Assembly (NCBI RefSeq): GCF_023159225.1
Contig: NC_063166.1
Coordinates: forward strand, 41,526,149-41,590,148
Reading direction: 5' to 3'
DNA: 64,000 nucleotides
Origin: Perognathus longimembris pacificus
Lineage: Eukaryota > Chordata > Mammalia > Rodentia > Heteromyidae
The notes under the pieces: model-generated
Databases searched by the model: none
Seen by the model: the letters and a program-made list of their open reading frames with translations, nothing else
Told to the model about the DNA's origin: nothing
Translations under genes and position numbers: made by a program
Shown: one piece after another, positions 58,174 to 64,000 of the stretch
How the letters are laid out: the number at the start of each line of letters is the position of its first letter
Numbering within the stretch: the stretch's first letter is position 1

Positions 58174-58879
58174 AGTTTGTCTAAGGAATGAGTGGGTAAA
58201 TTTGAGCAGGTATGTTGACTATACCCTTCTGGTTGAAACCCTGTTATTCCAATGTTCTTAGACTTTGAAAAATCACTATATTTCTTACAGAGATTTTATT
58301 TAGTATAAGATGAAAATAACACATCTCCATTTTTATGAATAGTCTTCTTTTGTTCACCTTTACCTGTGTGTGAAACAATGTGCTTGAGTATAGGGAACTC
58401 TGAAGCTGAGCTGTGAGACCTGGAAAAGGGTTGAGAGGTTGAAATGCTGCCTTGACAGTACTCAAAATGCTGGGAACTGGCCTCGGAAAGGTTAAAAGAG
58501 ACAGCTCTGGTGATGTCTAAGAGACTTGAAATTTGTTCCCTTCCTTAGTGCTGGACCTTGAATGCTAGACAGAATAAAATACATGTTTGATTTATGCCTG
58601 GGTGGCAGTCTTCACTCCCAAAACAATAAGGGAGCCAGATATTCACACAAACTCTGTTTTGTCTTTATTATTGGATTGACAGTATAGGTGCCTTGTTTTC
58701 TGCACGTACCCATGGTAACCCTCCCTGTACTAAACCTAATAAGTAAGCTTGCTTACAGGAACTCAGGGTTCAGAAGCCAGCGAGCCTTGGGTCCCTGGTC
58801 CCCAATGCTTCTATATTTCTCCATGCAGTTTCCAGTACCTTGTTTTGCTATCCTGGGCAGGAGGTAGCATAGCAACATT
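58174..58879. other. No recognisable feature
   Basis: Unassigned sequence. Confidence 0.5.
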
Positions 58880-59035
58880 TGACAACATCTTAGATGTTGT
58901 ATCATTTAATCTTCAAACTTATTCAAACTAATCAGTACTGAATTTCTCTCGATTCTATTTTTAACATGAAGAAACCATAATTCAGAGATGCTGCTATGTT
59001 CTCATGATTCCTCAGCAAGAAGGTAGGTATACTAT
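58880..59035 (-). repeat. MIR fragment (probable)
   Basis: gtatcatttaatcttcaaac, acatgaagaaaccataattcagag and cctcagcaagaaggtaggta follow the reversed MIR order. Confidence 0.45.
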
Positions 59036-59324
59036 TACCTAAAACCATTGTATGCTATTATTATTTTATTAGCACATACTTATTGAACAAATAATGTACT
59101 TTGGTCATCATTACCTGCACTACTCTCTTATTTATCTCTCATTTACAATTTTGATGGGTTTCACTGTTCTATTTTTATACATTTCATACATTCACACATG
59201 CATGTAATATTCTTCAATCATATTCACTACTCCCATCACCTTCTTCTTTGCCCTCCTCTTATTGGTTCCCAAACCCCCAATATTTTTTTTAATTCTTATC
59301 TCAGTATCTAACAAATCTCCACAT

Positions 59325-59572
59325 CTTTTTGTTGTTGTTGTTGTTGATCATGGGGCTTGAGCCAGGGCCTAGGCACTGTTCCTGAGCTTTTCTGCTCTAG
59401 GCTAGCTCTTTACCACTTTGAACCACAGCTCCACTTCTGGTTTTGAGGTGGTTAATTGGAAATAAATGTCTTACAGCCTTTCCTGCCTGGGCTGACTTCA
59501 AACCGAGAACCTCAGACCTTAGCCTCCTGAGTAGCTAGGATTATAGGTGTGAGCCACCAGCACATGACTTCA
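59325..59572 (-). repeat. SINE, 7SL-headed dimer, (TTG)n tail
   Basis: (TTG)n tail, atggggcttgagccagggc, gaaccacagctccacttctgg, ggtggttaattggaaat, ctgcctgggctgacttcaaac, cctgagtagctaggatta, gtgagccaccagcac. Confidence 0.85.
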
Positions 59573-61092
59573 ATCCCCATATCTTCTAAATCGTGAGAAA
59601 GTGCTTTGAAGTATAGCAAATTCCCTTCAGTCACTTGAAAATCTTTTCTTCTCTACTGTCCTATCATTTCCAGAGTGTAGGATATGTGGAATACACTGGA
59701 GACACCGTCAATCTTGTTGCTTTTTAACCCTGGTGCAGACTTGTAATTGGTGAGTCAATGATTGTAGCAGTGACATTTTCCTTTCTGCTGACACAGCAGT
59801 GCAGAGGCAGTAATTTGCCTCTCCTCAGAAAGATCAAATTCTTCAAAGTAATGATGGGATTGAAAAGTATGGGTCCGAAACAGACTCTGAAGAGCCAGGA
59901 GAGGAATTTGTAAAACCTGCAATCCCATCTTAGTGCTTAGAAGCCTAATTATCGTCAAGAACAGTTCAGCCCCACCTAAAAAGGAGCAAAGTGGAGCCCA
60001 GATCCCATCCCATAATGCTATCTGTCCATCAGTTCTGCTGCTTCATCACTGGAGCTGCAAAGGCATCCTCTGTTTCTTTGCACATGTTCTCAGAATTAGG
60101 GTTCTAGAAAATTATTTCACCCATGTATGTGTGATACCCAGGCTTGCACAAAGTGCCCTTTTGCCTACGAAATTTTGTTTAATTTATGTTCACTGAAAAA
60201 TATGACAATGTGGACAAGTGTTTTCCATGTGGTGAGAGTCAGAAGAGCAGCAGTGTCACAGGGACATAGCAGGGGAAGTGATAGGAGTCACCAAGAAGGC
60301 CCACAGCCTAACCTTATGGGCAGTTTCCATCTGCTTTAGACCTTTGTCTGAATGATGGTGACACGGGAAGCAAATATTTAACAAATAAATTAAGGACTGT
60401 GCATTCTTTACCATCACATCACTACACATAACAAACCTCAACAACCAAGAAAACATTTAAAATCATTTATCTCTCCCAACCTCAAAACATTTTGGAATAC
60501 TACTTCTATATGCATTTTATATGCATCAATACATGTACAATAGTGTCTTATTTCATAAGGCACTCAGGTATGACCTGGGGTTTTTCTATCTTTATATAAA
60601 ACAGGGTTCTCTACTTAACAATTTTCAGCTTATAAATAGTTACAGATACAAGAATACAATGGGCAGAAAGCCAGATACTGGCCGAGGGCCTGCCCGGCTT
60701 TGCCAGCTTTCTTGTTCTGTGATTCCAGGCTATTCTGCAGCATACTATTTTTAAACTGTTTTCTCTACTGTAGTTATGCTTATTTTTAAAATATTCTACA
60801 AAGCTTACTACTCCATTTCCCCCATTAATTCCAAGTTCACTGAGAGTGCAGAAATTGTCAACAGGAAGAGGCAAAGAATGAGGAAGGGAGTCAAGTGGAG
60901 AAGCTGTCAAAATGGACCAGCAAGTTAGAAACACCACCAAGGGCATGGGCCTCTGTGCTTTGCTACCCTGTGCCAAGAACGGCAGCATCCTTCAGAAGGT
61001 TGACATTTTCCATTTCTAAAGTCACAAATGCAAAAACATCAATCAATTCTTCAGCTATTTTACTTATGCCATTTAATAGAACAAGCTTCCCC

Positions 61093-61094
<2 letters not shown>
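59573..61094. other. No recognisable feature
   Basis: 1.5 kb unassigned. The 125-codon antisense open frame at 60,611-60,988 has no family motif. Confidence 0.45.

Positions 61095-61095
<1 letters not shown>

Positions 61096-61139
<44 letters not shown>
61096..61139. repeat. (CA)n microsatellite
   Basis: About 22 CA units. Confidence 0.95.
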
Positions 61140-61140
<1 letters not shown>

Positions 61141-61384
61141 TATGGTGTCTAACAGGAACCATGGCCTTGTTTAAAAATTGTGTTACTTCTGACTATGTCT
61201 GTAAGACAGTTACATTTTGTATTATTTTATTTTTGTATTTTATAATTTATTTTATGTCAGTATTGTGGGATACTGCTTACCTTGTCATACATTCTTCAGT
61301 ATACATATATATACATATATACACACACATAGGTGTGCTCATATATATGCATATAATTTTAACTAGCATATATTAATAATATTA

Positions 61385-61862
61385 GAGGGTTTCATTGTCA
61401 TAATGCCACATATGCATACTCTGAACAAGCTCATTTCCTCTATTATTTTCCCATGTATCCCTCTCCCTCCCTTTGCCACACAGCAGCACTTTTCTTTATG
61501 GCTGAGTCATAGTTCATAGTATATATTTGTCAGCAATAGTGTATGAAGGTTTCTTCCACACACCCCTCCCCCCACATATCTACTTTCTCACCACATTTTT
61601 TTTGATGATTGCCATTCTGACTTGAGTGAGTTGGAATCTTAGTTTAAATTTAGTTTTTATTTCCTTTATGGCTAAGGATGTTGAATATTTCTTCATGCAT
61701 TTATTAGCCATTTCTATTTGTTATGATAGCTGTCTTGTTGCAATTTGTTTGCTCAATTGGCTGTTGCTTAATTGGCTGTTTGCTCAATTGGCTGTTTAAC
61801 TTTTTGAGTTCCTGATATATTCTGGATATTAATCTTTTATCTATTGGGTTTCTGGCAAAGAT
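61385..61862 (-). mobile_element. LINE-1 ORF2 end and 3' UTR, reversed, with an internal gap
   Basis: On the minus strand: ccaatagataaaagattaat, cagaactcaaaaagttaaac-like part, caacatccttagccataaagg, gattccaactcactc, then acactattgctg, which is followed too early by ctatgactcagccataaag. Roughly 200 bp of ORF2 that should lie between them is missing. A short internal duplication (gctcaattggctgtt) occurs at 61,750-61,800. Confidence 0.6.
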
Positions 61863-61874
61863 GTTGCACCCTAT

Positions 61875-62095
61875 TTAAACTTCTGCAATCACTATGGAAA
61901 TCAGTATAGAGGCTTCTCAAAAACTAAAAGTGTACCTGTCTTATGAGTCTGCCATACCACTGGACATGTATCTGCCAGAGGACAAGTCAGCATGCAAGAG
62001 AGACACGTGCGTGCCCACACCATTGCAGCTTTCTGTACAACAGCAAATGCCTAGAGTCTTCAAAGTGCCCAACAGCAGATACACAGGTAGGGAAA
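61875..62095 (+). mobile_element. LINE-1 ORF2 segment, forward orientation
   Basis: atcactatggaaatcagtat, aaaaactaaaagtgtacctg, ccataccactggacatgtat, accattgcagctttctgtac and gtgcccaacagcagatac. This is the part of ORF2 missing from the adjacent reversed piece. Confidence 0.6.
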
Positions 62096-62412
62096 CTGTT
62101 ATTATTTCTGTAGTAAACAGATCCAGTTTCCCATGGTATCTTCTGTCTTGTCTTCCCTGCAGTGACAGAAAATTTGTCAAGGCTGATTTGGAAAGTCAGA
62201 TTTGAGGGTTGTGTTCTTACTTTCTAGTTTGGAGAACTTTGGAATTCTCTTCAGAAAGCTTGTGAAAATGAATTCGGTGTTCACAATCTATCCTGTTTAT
62301 ATGTTTTTGACAAAAGGAACTACAGAAAAGGGTTTATTATCCAAACTGCCGGGCCCCACATGTAGTGGAAGGTGCACAGAGAAATAAGGAGCAACTCCAA
62401 GAAGAACTGGGG
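62096..62412. other. No recognisable feature
   Basis: Unassigned sequence between the two L1 parts. Confidence 0.45.
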
Positions 62413-64000
62413 TCAGTGGGGACTTCCGGGAAGACAGCGGAGGAGCTGCGGAGCATACATGAGCTCCCTCCGACATCGCAGTTTTCTCACCCCATAGAAA
62501 CTTTTACTCCTCAAAAGACAGCCAAAGTAAGGTCTAACAGTACAGGGATTCTGGCCAGGAAGGAAAAATCGACTTTGCTCATCTGAAAACACAGATTTGA
62601 GCTCCGGGCAGTGTCTTACCGCCACACCAGTGCCGGAGCCGGCACAGCGCCCAGCACAGCAACCTTCACTCCGCGCAGCTAAAGCACACAGTGTAGACCA
62701 GGGAGAAATACTCCAGATGGCTGATGAGCATGGACGACCTGAAGTCGCAGAGAAAGCGTGAGTACCCCACAAAAGATATTCTCACTTGTGCCCACAGAGC
62801 AGCTTCTGGAAGGCAGCCCTTCCCCCACCGCCAGAGCAAAGCGCCATCTTTGCCACTGGCATAGGGTCAGACCAGATTGGAACTAAAGCGGGCCTGGGGA
62901 AAGCGAGGTCAAAGGAGCCATCTTTGAAAAGGGCAAGAGGGACCGACCAGTGAGAGCCAGCTTTGCCCAGAAGAACGCTCCCTGCCCAGGCGGGAGGCAT
63001 GTCCTGGGCCTTGGATAAGCCAGAGGTACCTCGCTGTGCCCACTGGAATTTCTAAATTTAAAGCGAAAGCAGCGAGTAGCTCCCTGCAGCACGGAAACAC
63101 CAGACGGGGGAACAAATAGTTCCTGAGACAATTAAACGGTCCCATCACAGAGGAAGCCAAATTCCCAGCCAGAAACGGAGCTGCATTCCATAGCCACCTC
63201 CGCCAAGGAGGGAGGAGCCTCACCCAGGCAAGCAACTCTCAGCAGGGTAAACCAGGCCAGAGGTGCCCCGCCCTGCTGAGTCCAGCCTATTCAAAGCCAG
63301 GCATTAAAGGCAGTGGCCCCACAGCAGAGAGAGGAGCAAACTGAAATCAAGTCAAACCCAGCCAATCAGGAAAATAGACTGCAGACCATCACAAGGAAAC
63401 CAGAGACTGGTGAAAGACCACCCCAACAAAGAGGACTCCACTTTTTTTTCTCTTTTCAACATTTTTTTAAACTTTAAAAAATTTTTTTTTCACTTCTGAA
63501 ATGTCATCAATTTTTTTTTGTTTTGTTTTCCATTTTTACCTGTTTGCTTTATCAATTTTTTTCTTTCCTGTTTGTTTGGGCTGTTCCTTTTCTGGTTTTT
63601 TTCCTTTTAATTTTTTTTTATTTTTTTTAAAATATTTTTTCTCTGTTTTGTGCATCTGTCTTCCACTATTTTTACTTTATTTCTTTCTTTGCATTCTCTT
63701 TCTTTGAAAATTACTTTCCTATGAATAACACCTCCACTCTTTTCTACTAACTCTCCAATATCTATCATTTTAACCTTGTTCTTTCTACTGATTCTACTCT
63801 TCTCCACATTTCCACGTCACTGCAACTAAACCAAAATCACCACCACCCCCTCCCAAATACATTTTACTCTATTCTCTTTACTACCTCCAATTTACCCTCC
63901 TGGCTTACTGCCTGGACCTCCAGTTTCCATTGACTCCTCGTTATTGGATAGAGGGTATCCCAGCTTAATCTGAGTGAATCAAAGGTGTTCATAGAGAAAG
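62413..64000 (+). mobile_element. LINE-1 5' UTR running off the window
   Basis: Begins with a typical L1 5' start (ggggacttccgggaagacag, cggaggagctgcgg). It continues as about 1 kb of GC-rich sequence, a T-rich low-complexity part (63,440-63,720), then accacccc/ccaatttaccctcctgg. No ORF1 yet by the window end. It differs from the 5' UTR at 41.8-43.4 kb. Orientation is inferred from the start motif; the element may be full length. Confidence 0.6.

Noticed and set aside
62413..63300. GC-rich region as a CpG-island gene promoter
   Set aside because: The opening motif and the following T-rich and C-rich order look like an L1 5' UTR. I prefer that, though a library check would settle it.

Overview
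The window looks like nuclear DNA of a placental mammal, almost certainly a rodent. It is AT-rich and crowded with LINE-1, ID-type and 7SL/B1-like SINEs, MIR, MaLR-type LTRs and many microsatellites. The commonest SINE is dimeric. Its right, ID-like monomer is fused either to a tRNA-Ala/ID-like head or to a 7SL/B1-like head. The ID-headed form resembles what I remember of the dimeric IDL-Geo SINE of Geomyoidea (kangaroo rats, pocket mice, gophers). That lineage is a recollection, not a database match.

I find no intact protein-coding gene, no spliced exon I can recognise, and no tRNA, rRNA or CRISPR locus. The window reads as intergenic or intronic sequence.

Layout: 1-14 kb is mostly unassigned AT-rich DNA with scattered SINEs, one MaLR LTR (8.4 kb) and MIR fragments. 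14.8-23.3 kb holds a (GA)n block, 5'-truncated L1 3' ends, SINEs and a CTCF-like motif (18.63 kb). 24.07-25.68 kb is one L1 insertion with a 5' inversion. 27.3 kb is another MaLR LTR, and 30.4-32.1 kb holds two antisense LTR-like segments. 34.77-43.56 kb is the clearest structure: an HMGB3 processed pseudogene (11-bp target-site duplication) whose 3' UTR was split by an antisense full-length but dead L1 (14-bp duplication). That L1 in turn received a SINE in its 3' UTR. 44-48.6 kb has MLT1-like, MIR and SINE sequence. 48.6-52.6 kb is mostly unassigned. 52.6-53.4 kb has an inverted SINE pair, one member carrying a (GAAA)n tail. 53.7-56.9 kb is layered old L1. 61.4-62.1 kb is a scrambled L1, and from about 62.4 kb a second L1 5' UTR runs off the end on the + strand.

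No genes act together here. What the window offers is a readable insertion history: target-site duplications, an endonuclease site, twin priming, SINE-tail microsatellites and nested insertions. I saw no sign of a new biological system. All family assignments rest on reading the sequence and need repeat-library confirmation.
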